NCBI GenBank assembly: GCA_030544235.1
Contig: CM060475.1
Span: 6,753,420-6,817,419 of the forward strand
Reading direction: 5' to 3'
DNA from: Lepturacanthus savala
Taxonomy: Eukaryota; Chordata; Actinopteri; Scombriformes; Trichiuridae
Length of the DNA stretch: 64,000 bases
In this document: positions 22,298-34,079 of the stretch, one piece after another
How the letters are laid out: each line of letters begins with the position of its first letter
Numbering within the stretch: the first letter of the stretch is position 1
Made by a program: the position numbers and the translations under genes
The notes under the pieces: model-generated
The model's database searches: none
What the model was told of the DNA's origin: nothing
What the model saw: the letters and a program-made list of their open reading frames with translations, nothing else

Positions 22298-24554
22298 AGA
22301 ACTAAGGTTCTGTTTAAATACAGTGCTTCACTCAGGGATACATTTCTTACTTTACAAGACTGGCAACAGTAAATGAGACTATAGATATACATTATTCAAA
22401 TATAATAATTAAAAATAATTGTCTACTGTATGGGTGTAAACTGTATTTCATAGCAAAGGGAAGAATGCATCTATTTTTGGGACTCATCCATTGTGTTGCA
22501 TGCTAACATCTACTTGGGTGTTCCAGGACTAATTGGATTAGCTGTGATTTTGGAGGATGTAGCAGATGTGGATTGTAGGGAAATGAGGTGTTTGGTGAGG
22601 AGTAAGGTAGTTAAAAGATGGCTTTTGTAGTTCTGTATGAGCAAATGATGAATGTTTAGTGGTCAGTGTAACACATGTAGCTTAATATATGAATGTAAAG
22701 GTAGCAGTGTAGATGTCTCTTCAAGTTTGTCATGTATTTCAGCCAGAAAATAGGTTGGACTCGGGTTTGGTAGTCTGTCACTTTGTTGAGTGGCACATGA
22801 ATGAAGTACCCAAAAAAAAGAAATTGTAGTGATGACCTCAAAAATAAATCAACCAAAAGAAAAATCAGTAAAGAAAGAAATGTGTAGTGTTGATAAATGA
22901 AGCCATATGTTTGTTGTTCCTTTGTTGTCAGATGAGGATTGTGTTAAGTTAGATGAAGCAGGTGTGATTAGATGAAGTGGCCAATGTTGAAGAGGTTTCA
23001 AAGTTGAGACTGCTGTTGCGATTCCAGTGATTCTGCAACAGCAGGTTTCTATTGGAATAAAAGCTAGTTTTTATAGTGTTTCTGTGTTTTGTAAAAAGAC
23101 TAAGAGGTTGTGTTATTGTGTGTGTGTTGTACATCACAGGCTGTTTTACTGGCTGTGTCCAGGGATGTGATTATCCAGTTTGCCTGTGTTTCCCAACAAA
23201 TGTGCAAAGCAACTCGTCATACATGTGTTGATGGCAACAATGAAATCAGGTAATCTTCAGTGTGAAATCTCAGCTAGGGCTGTAACTAATGAATATATTG
23301 ATAGATATATTAGTGTTTTGATTGGGAATAGAAATGGTGACTTGTTCTTAAAATGCCTGTTTTGGTGCAGACTCCACAAGGTAAAGGTGATTGACTGTAG
23401 TATGAGTAGTCAGGATGGAGGTGTTGTAGTGTCTGGAGTGTTTTTCAGAATGCATGTGCAGACTACCCAGGGGAGTAGGATGTGTGTTACGGTTGACTTA
23501 GAATGTCTATGTCATTCCACTGGGAGTTGATGCTGTTTAGTCCATGTTGTGAATGGCTAAATGCTGATGGTGTGATATTTCTGTTTCATTATCAGTAAAC
23601 TGTCTGCATTGGAAGCCTGTTCCTACGGTCATGTTCAATGGCCACAATGATCAGAAATCTGTGATTCAGTTTTTGTTGTGTGATGCTAAACCTGGTCCTT
23701 AACAGTTAGTTGGACTTGTTTCTGTATTGTTGGTAGACTTTAGTTGGCTTTGATCCTGTTTGTGTATTTACTGACAAATCTATGGTTGAAATGGACAAGT
23801 TGAGTGGTCTGGTCTTTCCTTCTCATCTACTTGGAATGTCAACATCTTCTACTGTGAAATGAAGTCTTTGTTTGCAACTTGACTGACTTCAGTGTCTGTA
23901 TCATTGCTGGTTGTCATTAGTTAGTTGTGTCCAGTGAGGTTGCAGTTGCAGCAGGAGACCCAATGACTCTGCCTGTGTAGGAATCGTAGTGCTTTAGCGG
24001 ATTGGCTGGAGAGTGCTCTCCAAAAGTGAACATTGATGTATTTGTCTTTGTACCAGTGTTGTGTCCTCAGCAACCTGAAACAGTCTGACTGTGAATGTTG
24101 GTGGCGGCTGCTGCTGCTGACATGACTGTGCCTCAGTGGAAACAAATGTGGAAACCTGTTGGTTGTGTTTGCAGGTTGTTGACAGTGCTCCAGAGACACC
24201 TCCAAGGCATGGGAACATAGGTAAGACCTTTCTCAAGGGAATCTGGTGTGGATCTTGTGTTGTGGGTAAGTTGCTGTCTTGCAGTGTAGTTGCAGCTAGT
24301 CCTGTATGTCCAAGTTGTGTGTTTGTAGGGCTGGTGAATGGAGGTGTTATTGTTTTTGAGTTGACACAATCTCTTGCAGATTGGTGTAATGTGCTGCCAA
24401 ACTGTATGTGACTATGTGCAGGTTTTGATTAGGACTGTGCAGATGGTAGCCTGGGTCAGTTTGAGCTATGGAGTAAAGTTGGTGATTTGTGGGGGCAAAC
24501 AGCACTGGGTGTTATGGTGTGCCAACTGTGTGTGTACTGCATTCTCTTGTGTAG

Positions 24555-24873
24555 GAGTTGTGGAGGCGGAACAAGGGCCGGTCTATTCCCCAGGTGCAAC
24601 GGAATGCAGCCTGATTGCCAGGCCCCAGCAGGTGAAAGGAGTCAAGGCGGACGAGGCGCGGAGGAAGGCGATTGGAGCAGGCGGGGACGGGGCCCGGCCC
24701 GGAGCGTATGTGAAGGGGCAGCCGGAGTTCGCGTCAGCGAAGCGTCGCGTGAAGCCGTCTTGTGCGTGAAGACTTCTTTGCGTAAAGACGTTTTGTGTTC
24801 AAGTCATGCCGCCCAAGTCGAGACGCACACGGGAGGCGGCGCGCGGGGGATGCTGCTAATGCTGCTGCTGCAG
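24555..24873 (+). other. CpG-rich exon-like island within the skewed block
   Basis: It is bounded by an acceptor-like ctcttgtgtag and a consensus donor CAG|gtaagg (donor at about 24873). It is strikingly CpG-rich (ggcgcggagg, gcgtcagcgaagcgtcgcgt, ggcggcgcgcggggg) while its surroundings are CpG-poor. Two frames stay open over most of it, but neither matches a family I know. One begins after the acceptor and ends in RRVKPSCA; another runs through MPPKSRRTREAARGG and soon stops. It could be an exon of a noncoding RNA, an internal promoter, or the 5' part of an unrecognised retroelement. Confidence 0.35.
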
Positions 24874-27408
24874 GTAAGGGACTTTGGCTCACTATTTACA
24901 CAGCTACTCTCTCTACAGTGTCTTTTACTTTTACTTTAGTTTGCCTTTCCACTGCCTGCTGCAGCCACTTACTGTGATTGACTTCAGCACCTGCACAGTA
25001 ACCACTGGATGAACTGATACCACATGTTTGCTAAGCTGAAAGAGGTTGACTCTCTTCTTTTGGCCTTGGCAACAATTGATTCGGTCATTGACTTTTATTA
25101 ACACACATCTTTTTGTGTTTCTATGCCAGCAGAGACCCTGTAGCTGACAAGTCACCTCCTGGTCTACTCCTACGCTGCAACTTCTCGGATTAGTGGAAAC
25201 TACTTGTCGCCACCGGAGGGCTGCCGGTCATCGGTCTTCTTTAAACATCCATGTTTGTTTGCTTGCTTGCTTATATTCCCACAATGTTTTCTGAACTCTT
25301 TTCAGCTTTCGCATGAAGACACAGATTCCCACAGGGGAAAGACACACAGACATCCATCAACCACTGCCTCATGTGACTACCAATGGAAGACTTGCACTGC
25401 CTTCTATTCACACAGCTGCCATCACTTTACGTCTTGACGATATCCAATTGCTCCTATTCTGATTACCGTTTCAACTTGTGTGTCCGACTATCTCCAAACT
25501 CATCATTAAGTTGAAACTATTTGCTGAGAGAGACACTACTTCTCTTGAACCGTCTCCAGCAACAGCAGGTAGATATACTGAGTATGTTTTTTGATGCCAT
25601 TACATCTTGTTTGGAGTAACTTCAATATTAGCCTCTATACTCGTGACTTCATTTCTGCCTGTATCCAGCCGTGCCAACATGACAGTGACTTAGAAGGTTA
25701 CATTGATACCCAAGACATTCCCTTTGGATGTGCAATACTTGTTCCCTATGTGACATAATACACATGAATTGTTTGTTTGACCAACATTCTATGCCAAACA
25801 CATCATAGTCTTTACATTTAGTTCCCTCCGTTTGATTTCACATTCTTTCCTCATCTAGATGCTACCCAGTGGTACAAACTACATTAATGTTTCACCTTCT
25901 TGGATCCAGACATTATTTCTGCACTAATTGGACTTTTACACTATAAACATTAGCTGTTCCTTTGTGTAGCACTATTCTAAGAAACCATTAGCTCTTATCA
26001 CAATACAGTAAGTACACTTTTTCATTAAGATTTATTCGGATTGATGTTGCACCAATCAATCAGCCACCAGTCATGATCAGCCAATATTGCCTACAAATAG
26101 CCTGTTCTGGGATCAGAAAACCATACCGATAAAAAAGCCAATCACATGACATCAATTATTGGCAACCGCTTTCAAACTTCACACTACATAACAATAGGTG
26201 CATCCAGGGACAGACTGGACCCGTTTTAAACAGTCTCTCTCTCTCTCTCAGTGCACAGCACATGTAACCATGTCCGTTCTCCTGTTCTCTTTGTATGGAG
26301 GCAGACCATAAAGAAACTAACCAATAACAACATGATTCTTCTACAAAAACTGTCTTTTTCAATCTATCCTAATAGTCCTCTGCTTCACAGCACACATCAC
26401 TGTGCAGTAACAAGTGAGGGAACATGTACTAGAAGAAGTGTTTTCTGCCTGGCAACAGCAGGCCATTGGCTACATTGGATTTATTGCCAGCACATGTCCT
26501 AACAGCCCTGACTTCTTATTGGCCCACATGGCAGTTTCTGTACTTTTCGAAATATAGTTAAATAACTGATAGTGTCATTTCTAGAAAAGGTGCACCCTCT
26601 GCTAGATGAAACACATGAAAATGAATGAAAAGTCCTTCTGTGATCAGGAATCAACACATCTAGTTTAGTGATCGGTATCAGTGATCGAGCCAACAAACGC
26701 TGATCGGTGCATCGCTAATTGGGATTTTACCAACTACTTTGGCTAATTTACAGTTTTCTCTATTGGATTTAAGGACTTCCACTAGTTACTTTTTTGGGAT
26801 CAAGTACTTCATCCACTGCTCATGCATCCAGCCAAACTCATTTCCTAACATCAACATTTTCCACTATCTTCAACCATCTTATCCCACTGGCTGCTTTTCT
26901 CATTCTAGGATCTGATCCATTTCTTCTCCCACAATAATACTACTATCGTCTGAGACTTTCACACCTTTAGGTGGAGGCTAAACTGCACACCAACACATTC
27001 ATCTCAAGGAAGACACCCAGAAGCTACCTCTACATCACACTAAAGTATCATCTTCTTCAATACACTACTTGAAAGACTAACACCATTTTACACACAACTC
27101 AACAAATATGAGCCAACATTTAGGAGATCTAACACTAAACAAGTCTGACTATGTTCCAGTCAAGTAAACACTAACTAGACTGATACAGTCCTTCACCAAC
27201 ATACACATCTAACTATGCAACTACTAATGTTGTCATCCCATTTTCTAGACATTAAAGACAACTATTAAACACACAACTCCCACCATGTGAAGGCCCACAT
27301 AGATCCATTACATCTCTACACCCTACAGATGTTTCACACCATAGTAACTCGTTCACCATCATCCTGAAGACCTATGAGATGGTAGTGGACAAGAGTACTC
27401 ATCAGCAG

Positions 27409-28785
27409 TGCCACTGCTAAGGTTTTGGAGGCCCTGAGCTCAGCTTGTAGGGAGGCCCCCCCCCCACCCACGCCCACCCATCCACCAAACACCTGGAAGC
27501 TCACAAAATTTACAGTTGAAAAGAAGTCTTATATAGACATGTAGATATCAAAACATTAACTTTTTATTGGACAATAATATACTGTATGTTAAATAATAAA
27601 TCAGAGAGAGCAACAACACAATAACAAATAAAACAAGTGCCTCTGAGGACAGGCTTTCAGTTGTGGGTGTCTCTTCTAAGGTGACTTGTTGTTTGTGGCT
27701 GTTTACTCTTCTTGCTGATGTGGTGGTCCGTCTATATATTTGAGCATTGACCCTATGAATATGACTGACATGAAAAAATATCTCATTAGTAAAACTTGAA
27801 TAAAAATACCCAGACCAAAAATATCACTTCATTATATTATGCTATCTAGCAGCCTTTGTATTTATATGACATTAATATGGTAGGACAAAATCAAATACCT
27901 TAAAAATTAACATATACTAATCCTACACATTAAATGAAACAATAGTGGCATTTTCTGAATGACCAAAGGTGGCCAAACATTTTTTGGCACTACACACAAC
28001 TTTAACACACCTTCTACAACACCGTGGCCAGATGTAAAATCATCCCCCAACCACCGCCCCCTCCCCTCCTCCTCCTCACTACCAGAACAGACTGGGAGTT
28101 ATCCCCAACGACCCCTGGAGCAGAGAAAAGATGCTACAGCTGAATTTGATTCTCTGTCCAGTCCTGTTTACAGTTGGGCTAACCTGTGTTAGCAAAACAA
28201 ACAAACAAACTCGATATAACTCGGACTTACCAGAAAGGGATGCAAGTTTGTCTTTCTCTTTTTTCCTCTTTCGCTTTTCTGCTCCAGATTCATGGTGTCT
28301 CTTGGATGATATTCTCTCATTTCAATTGTTGAAGTTTTTAACTGAAGAAAATTCCTTATTAAAGCCATTTCAGAGCAAAGTAAGAAAAGTGGCTCCAAAG
28401 TTTTGTGCCGTCGTGAACGATCCGAGTCTTTGAAGTTGAACGATGCGACTCGACTCTTTGAAGTGACAGATAGGAGCCGGCTCCTCGTTGGGAGCAACGG
28501 AGGAGCCGAACGAGCCGACTCCTATTAGCGAGCTGAGCCAAAAGATCCGACTCTCCAAATAGAGCCAGAATTCCCGTCACTCGCTGTACTGCTGGAGTCT
28601 GAGTCTTTTTATTACGCAATAAATAACATTAAATTTTCCCAATTTCAGTGATGGTATACAAAACTCCCATTGAACTAATTTATATTTTGGATATCAATTA
28701 GTATAATATTATCTTTTTTTCCCCTATCTTATTTTTAGAGGCCCCCCCCTCCACTAGTTGAGGCCCTACACTGGCTGCATAGTAT
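27409..28785. repeat. Possible degraded hAT-like element(s)
   Basis: The left edge 'cagtgccactgctaaggttt' and right edge 'gttgaggccctacactggct' look like diverged hAT-type ends, with G/C-run 'aggcccccccc' phrases inside both. An inner 28380-28570 patch of inverted 'gagccgactc/gagtctttga' repeats looks like a second short element nested inside. Boundaries and target duplications could not be confirmed. Confidence 0.35.
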
Positions 28786-28786
28786 G

Positions 28787-29290
28787 CATGTACAGAGCAG
28801 CAGGCCTGCTCATCAGCCACTGCCCATCCAAGGTCAGGAAGTGAACAGGGTGAGCAGCTTTAAAGATCTGGGCACCAGCATCAGGAAGGACCTCACCTGC
28901 ACACTAAACACCACACAGCTGGTGAAAGAGACTCAGCAGCACCTGGACTTCCTGAGGAAGCTTCTACAGACACATTGAGTCATTGCAGCTCTGCTGATAT
29001 GGACCACAAACACCTGCAGACAGTGGCCAGGACAACATCTAACATCACCAAGTGCCCTCTCTGCAGAGCATAGAGTCCACACTGGTGCTGCCAGTCATCC
29101 AGTCATCCAGTCATCCAGGACCCGACACAGTCCAAATGTAAAACACACAACTACCAGACTCACAATCTCTCTCTTCACCACTGCCAACAGCTGACAGGAG
29201 TCTGCAACAAATACAACTTTAAATGACTCCACTTTACTGCCCAAACAACACATGCACCTTATTTCTTATTCCTTGCACATTATTCATAAT
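28787..29290 (+). pseudogene. LINE reverse transcriptase C-terminal fragment (L2/Rex1/CR1-like), degraded
   Basis: The + strand frame starting about 28790 reads VNRVSSFKDLGTSIRKDL then NTTQLVKETQQHLDFLRK, then stops. This is the C-terminal region of non-LTR reverse transcriptases of the Jockey/CR1/L2 group (family motif VxxFKFLG..I..DL.W..N). Further degraded sequence of the family's tail continues to about 29290 with several stops. It is a 5'-truncated, dead copy and lies antisense to the transcription inferred for this block. Confidence 0.7.
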
Positions 29291-29904
29291 ATCCATACAT
29301 CATCCACCTACTTCTTTTCTTATTACTAGTTTGGATTCTTAGTGATGCAGCATTCATGACAACTACAAGTACTAATTTCATTGTAAAGACAAACTCATCT
29401 CTACACCGTTCACATGATGATAAACACTTTGAATCTTTCGCATCCAGGTAAACTTCCTGTTTGGTTACTTGCTGCATTTTCATTTCATCAGGTGTCTACA
29501 TATGTTTACCCAAATTAAAGCCAGACAGTTCAAGCTGTGACCAAATTCATGGTCAGAGTTGGAAAACCATGACCCTGAATCTAAGCTCTCAGACTAATCT
29601 AGTCGTTGTACAAACAGCACCACATGGAAATACTCTACTGAGGTACAAGTACATGAACTTGGCTGCCAGGATTCCTACCCGTCACAGTTGTACGACATCA
29701 CCAGCATTGCCATGGTAACAATGGACTCCGTGTTTGGACCCAAACCCTCCTCTTCTTCTCCTGTTCAGACATGAAGCTTTCTAACCTGCAGAAGAGAAGG
29801 AGGAGGAGGGAAACAAGCCCTGAGGAGTGAGGCAGCGTCATCGTCTGCACCACAGACACACCCGCAACAAACTAATTAACAAAGAGTCACGGAGTTTCAA
29901 TAGT

Positions 29905-31360
29905 AAGCAACTGAACTTTTTCTTTGAGCTTGCAGACATTTCACCTTTCATCCAAAAGGCTTCTTCACTTCTAGTCCGATGATGGAAACGATGGCAACGA
30001 CGATGGCATCGTACAATGTCACGTCCTTGTTCACCTGCAGCTTACAGATTACAACAGGACACAACCCAGACAACATTTGCTCCCTCTTAGAACTTTGCCC
30101 CACCACCACCACCACCACCACCATGCCGTGCCACAGGCTCTTCAGTCTCCCCCCTTGTGGCAAACCTCTACATGGAGGAAGTGGAGAACCGAGCACTAAC
30201 CTCATTTAAGGGACCAACAGTTACAGTTTAGATACATTCACAAAAATCAAAAGCCAGGAAGTACAGGCCTTCACGAACCACATCGACTCAGTCGACGACT
30301 ACATCCAGTTGACCGGGGAGGACTCCAAATACCAGAAACTACCCTTTCTGGATTGTGAGGTCCTTGCTGAACAATATGGAGGTCTCAGCGCAGAGATCTA
30401 CAGGAAACCCACACACACACAGACCAATATTTGACTCACATCACCCACTGGAACGCAAACTGGGTGTCGTCAGAACCCTACAACACCGGGCAGACAGCAT
30501 CCCTTCCAAAACAGAAGGGAAAGAAGGAACACACACATCAAACAGGCACTAAGGAATTGTGGTTACCCCAACTGGGCATTCATTCAGATTAATAGAAGAC
30601 AAGAGAAAGAAAAAAAAAACACAGAAAGACAAAAAGAAAAACAAAAGGAATCACGTGGTAGTGCCGTACGTATCTGGCCTCTCAGAAAAACTAAGAAGGA
30701 TCTTCAGCAAGCGCAACATCCCAGTTTATTTCAAGCCTGGTAACACCCTCAGACAGAGACCGCTCCACCCCAAGGACAAAACCTCAACAATGTGGTTTAT
30801 GCAGTACAATGCAGTGAAGACTGCCCGGATCTGTATATTAGAGAAACTAAGCAACAGCTCCACAAAACACGTGGCACAACACAGGAGGGCCACCGCATCA
30901 GGACAGGACTCAGCAGTACATCTGCATCTGAAGGAAAAGGGACATGCTGATGTACACATCTTAGATAAAGACGACAGGTGGTTTGAGAGAGGAGTGAAAG
31001 AGGCCATCTATGTCCATTTGGAACAACCTACTTTGAACAGAGGAGGGGGGCTGCATCGTAACCTATCTGCTACATACCATCCTGCCTTGAGGAAGTTTAA
31101 CTGCTCTTCACCATCAGAGCAGGACTCTTTCTCTGGATCATGTGACCGCAACGACTCATCCCAATTCACACCTTGAAAGGTGACCTATGTGACCCTTGGT
31201 CTATAGCTCCCAGTTTCCGTCGCCAGGCTAGAAGTGCAAAAGCCTTTCGACTGAAAGGTGAAACGTCTTCAAGCTCTAAGAAAAAGTCCAGTTGCTTTCT
31301 ATTTAAACTCCTCAACTACAATGACCTGGATGAGTGAGAATCTACACACACATGATTAAC
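29905..31360 (+). mobile_element. Penelope-like element (Neptune-type), broken copy
   Basis: Terminal inverted arms of about 70 bp (29909-29976 and 31226-31296, both with actttttct..gagcttg and tcacctttca) bracket the element; inverted terminal copies are typical of Penelope elements. Coding remnants lie on the + strand. About 30150-30545 is the end of the reverse transcriptase (VENRALTSFKGP, PLERKLGVVRTLQHRAD). About 30640-31100 is the linker and GIY-YIG endonuclease (GLSEKLRRIFSKRNI, AQHRRATASGQDSAVHLHLK, WFERGVKEAIYVHLEQPTLN). The endonuclease core changes frame near 30790-30880, its YIG triplet reads Tyr-Ile-Arg, and stops split the transcriptase, so it cannot make an active protein. It ends near 'atgacctggatgagtgagaa'. 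Confidence 0.85.
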
Positions 31361-31795
31361 ACTTTATCCACCGACATGCTGCTGGCAGACAGAACTCTAT
31401 GTCTCCTCTAAAGAAATCATACTCTTTCAACAACAGACCAATTCTACACTAGGAGCTGACACTTGAATTTCAGCAGCTATAAACCGCTATCCGGCCGAGT
31501 GAGACAGCGGACCGATGGCAAAACCTGTTGATAAATCAATCATGGATCAATTACTTTGACATTCAGCCATTTCACAAATATATTCACAACATTCTAAACT
31601 GAAAAGGGAAGATGAGAGCGATGAAGAACAGACAAGTCAACATGTACTGACCCTTTAACAAATACTTCATTTCTTTCATTTCAGTCATTGTTAGTATTAT
31701 TATAGCTCTTAATCACTGATACAGTGTAGGGAAAGTACTACATGTGTCCTCCTGGACAACATAGTCACAGATTTTAAAGAGTAAACATAGAAATA

Positions 31796-32012
31796 CTCTA
31801 TCTCAGGGGTGGCAAACTGCAGCCCTGGAGGGCCGGTGTGGGTGCAGGCTTTTGTTCAAACCAAGAGGTATCACACCTGATTCTACGAATGAAAGTCCTT
31901 AGCAAGGGCTGTAGTGGCTGATTAGTAGAAACAGGTGTGTAGCTCCTTGGTTGGAACAAACCCTGCACCCACACCGGCCCTGCAGGACTGGAGCTTGACA
32001 CGTGCTTTATCT
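31796..32012. mobile_element. Non-autonomous hAT MITE with 8-bp target duplication
   Basis: The 201-bp element (31804-32004) begins CAGGGGTGGCAA and ends TTGACACGTG. Long subterminal inverted repeats carry 'gggccggtgtgggtgcaggc' on the left and 'ctgcacccacaccggccctg' on the right. It is flanked by near-identical 8-bp duplications, CTCTATCT (31796-31803) and CTTTATCT (32005-32012). A CAGGGGTG end plus an 8-bp duplication is characteristic of hAT. Confidence 0.8.
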
Positions 32013-32978
32013 CAACCAACAGTCCTACATTAAACATGGAGAAGAATGGCACTAAAATAAAAGTACACGAGTACTTTCTATTTGTATTCCGGGTATCAAA
32101 GTACAAGCACTCATTAGGCAGACTGTTATATCATTATAGGATATACTATTAGCGCTAAAAACATAGCATTTCTATATTTTTGTTCTTCTGCATGAAGCCT
32201 TACATGTGTACACATTAACATTCAGCAGCTTTCACACAAGGAAACCCAATATACATAAAATATTACCATCTACAACTTAACATGACTAAAGCCATCTGAC
32301 TAATTAATGCAGTAACATCTGAAAATACTGTTTCAATGCCTCTGAACTCTGCCACCTACAGTAATCAGGGAAAAGCCGCACTTCTCCTGACTCAACACAT
32401 ACAAATCTGCAGAGGTGACACCACCACGAGACCCAGAGGATAAACAGTGTCAGCAGCTCCTGAAGGAGACAAAGACAACACTATAAACACCAGAGACCTC
32501 CACTGGTAGGACAGGAAAATGCACTGAATACTACTGGAATCAGAGTTCTGCTTCTGTTGTACTTTAACCCCAAGTCATCTGCCGCTACCCCCATCACTGG
32601 GATGTTCATTTATTCTGTCCCAACAGGACAAGGGACCAATATCTAGTATCAATTCATAGAAATGATGCTTTTCATCTCAGGCATCAGCCATCTTGTCTTG
32701 CTCCCAACTAGTACTGTCTGGGTTTTCAACTTATACATGTAATGATGCCTAAGCCTTAAACATGTTGTGCACTACACATACTCAGCATTACTGCACTGCC
32801 CTCTCTCTCCAAAATCTTATTCTTAGGCCGCATTTTTGTTTCTACTTATATAATTGGATGCTGTTAAATATCTAAACACCACCAATACTCCCCTACATCT
32901 TGATATATGCAGTATAATCCAAATGCATTATGAAGATGTCAATGAAATAAAAATCCATGAACAAATGTTCTACAGCCC

Positions 32979-32984
32979 TTTATT
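32979..32984 (-). terminator. Poly(A) signal on - strand
   Basis: TTTATT on + gives AATAAA on -, about 20 bp beyond the stop codon of the candidate small gene (33002-34079). Confidence 0.45.
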
Positions 32985-33001
32985 CTTCAACAAAAATAAA
33001 C

Positions 33002-33471
33002 TCACTCATCTGTCACATTCACACACAAATTTCTTTGCAGAATTTCTACATAAAAGATACACGTGAAGGACTCGTGGATTATTTCCTCCATCTTCTTTCC
33101 AGTCTGTTCCTCCTCCACACACACCAGCTGTCAGTCTGTGAAAGTGAACAAAACATCAGCATCTTAAATTAAAAGCAAAGCAATACTCAGCTTTAGAACT
33201 AACCCACTGCTGCAACAGATATTTTTACCATTTGTTCAATGTATAAACAGAAATCTAGATTAAATTATCGCTATTATTTAACTCATCCAGCTCCAGCAAC
33301 ACATTCTGCTGTGTTACATCATGTTAGCAGCCCAAAGCTGACATCACATTCTAGTATTCTGAAACAAAGATCATTTGTCTCCATGACGACATCCAGTTAA
33401 AACACATTTAAAGAGACGTCTTAGAGTTCAGTTTTACCTCATACACTAAAAGCCAATCTAGACCACTCTAA

Positions 33472-33502
<31 letters not shown>

Positions 33503-34079
33503 ACAAGTCAATTCAATTCTGGAAGTTGCATCATTAATGACTTCCACACTATTTTGCAGTAGCAAGCAGTCTAATTCTAAACTCCATCTTTTTACCCATT
33601 AGTTCATGTCCTGACTGCAGCCCCAACACAACATTATAGACACTTTAAACTAAACACTACTGCTTCAATTAGGCCACATTTAAAGCTACATTTTTCAAGC
33701 TAGGAAACATTTTGTCCTATTTGGCCACAATCATTCTTCATTTAAGATAATGTTAGTGGCCGTAAACACCCACGCGCATGTGCTACATAACAAAACTCGA
33801 GGTAAAACATGTTTTTTTTAGTTAATTTGTGAATTACTAAGAAAAACAAACCCACCACACGTGCCTTTGTCCAGCCACGTGTCTCTACAGAAATTCTTTA
33901 GAAGTTACCTTCTCATCTGGATGTGACACACACTCTACAACAAACTGAGGAGCAACACTTAGCTTAGCATTGAGGATTCAAACATATGCTACTTAGCTCC
34001 AACTCCTGGTTTAAAACAGCGCCTGATTTACTGATTTATAACGACACGTCAGTACTTACTGGTGTCTCCTGTCCGCCAT
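33002..34079 (-). CDS. Candidate small three-exon protein gene (64 residues), unrecognised
   Basis: Exons on the - strand are 34060-34079, 33909-33957 and 33002-33127. The ATG (34079) opens MADRRH at the edge of a CpG- and E-box-containing promoter-like region. The first donor is the perfect consensus gtaagt and the second is gtaact. The joined frame is 195 nt including the stop. It reads ...VAPQFVVECVSHPDEK then LVCVEEEQTGKKMEEIIHES, and ends in NVTDE with AATAAA about 20 bp later. The exon 2 acceptor (gctaag) is weak, and the frame was found by searching for continuity, so it could be coincidence. I recognise no family. The alternative is a noncoding RNA whose first exon and splice sites are real. 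Confidence 0.35.
33474..33497. repeat. (TA)n microsatellite
   Basis: About 11 TA units inside the second intron of the candidate - strand gene. Confidence 0.9.

Larger units (their letters stand above)
20300..24900 (+). other. Block with + strand rich in G and T (inferred rightward transcription)
   Basis: Hand counts on two sampled lines: 23401-23460 has T21 A13 G21 C5, and 23701-23760 has A10 C7 G15 T28. CpG is scarce except at 24.57-24.87 kb. In vertebrates, G and T excess on one strand marks the coding strand of germline-transcribed DNA. No protein-coding exon is recognised; short frames across it are low-complexity. It contains a GGT array, an AGT array and a hairpin MITE. It may be a long noncoding transcript or piRNA precursor. 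Confidence 0.5.
25000..34060 (-). other. Block with + strand rich in A and C (inferred leftward transcription)
   Basis: Hand counts on two sampled lines: 27061-27120 has A26 C16 G4 T14, and 27181-27240 has A20 C18 G5 T17. This is the mirror image of the block to the left, so the G/T-rich strand is now the - strand. It contains a degraded hAT-like stretch, a LINE fragment, a Penelope-like element and a hAT MITE. At the right end is a candidate small gene with a consensus donor. A - strand AATAAA lies at about 25089-25094. No large open frame is present. Confidence 0.5.

Noticed and set aside
24374..24939. Protein-coding gene at the CpG-rich island (131- and 150-codon frames)
   Set aside because: The frames begin in G/T-rich noncoding sequence and show no family match. 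Kept only as an exon-like island of unknown nature.
27409..28785. Intact hAT transposase gene
   Set aside because: No transposase domain is visible in any frame; only hAT-like ends are suggested.
30559..31176. Host gene for the 205-codon open frame
   Set aside because: Its sequence is the Penelope-like linker and endonuclease region, with a frame change in the core; it is a transposon remnant.
20300..34060. Replication origin as the cause of the skew flip
   Set aside because: The sign is wrong: an origin would give G/T excess to the right of the switch on +, but it lies to the left. Divergent transcription from the centre is rejected for the same reason.
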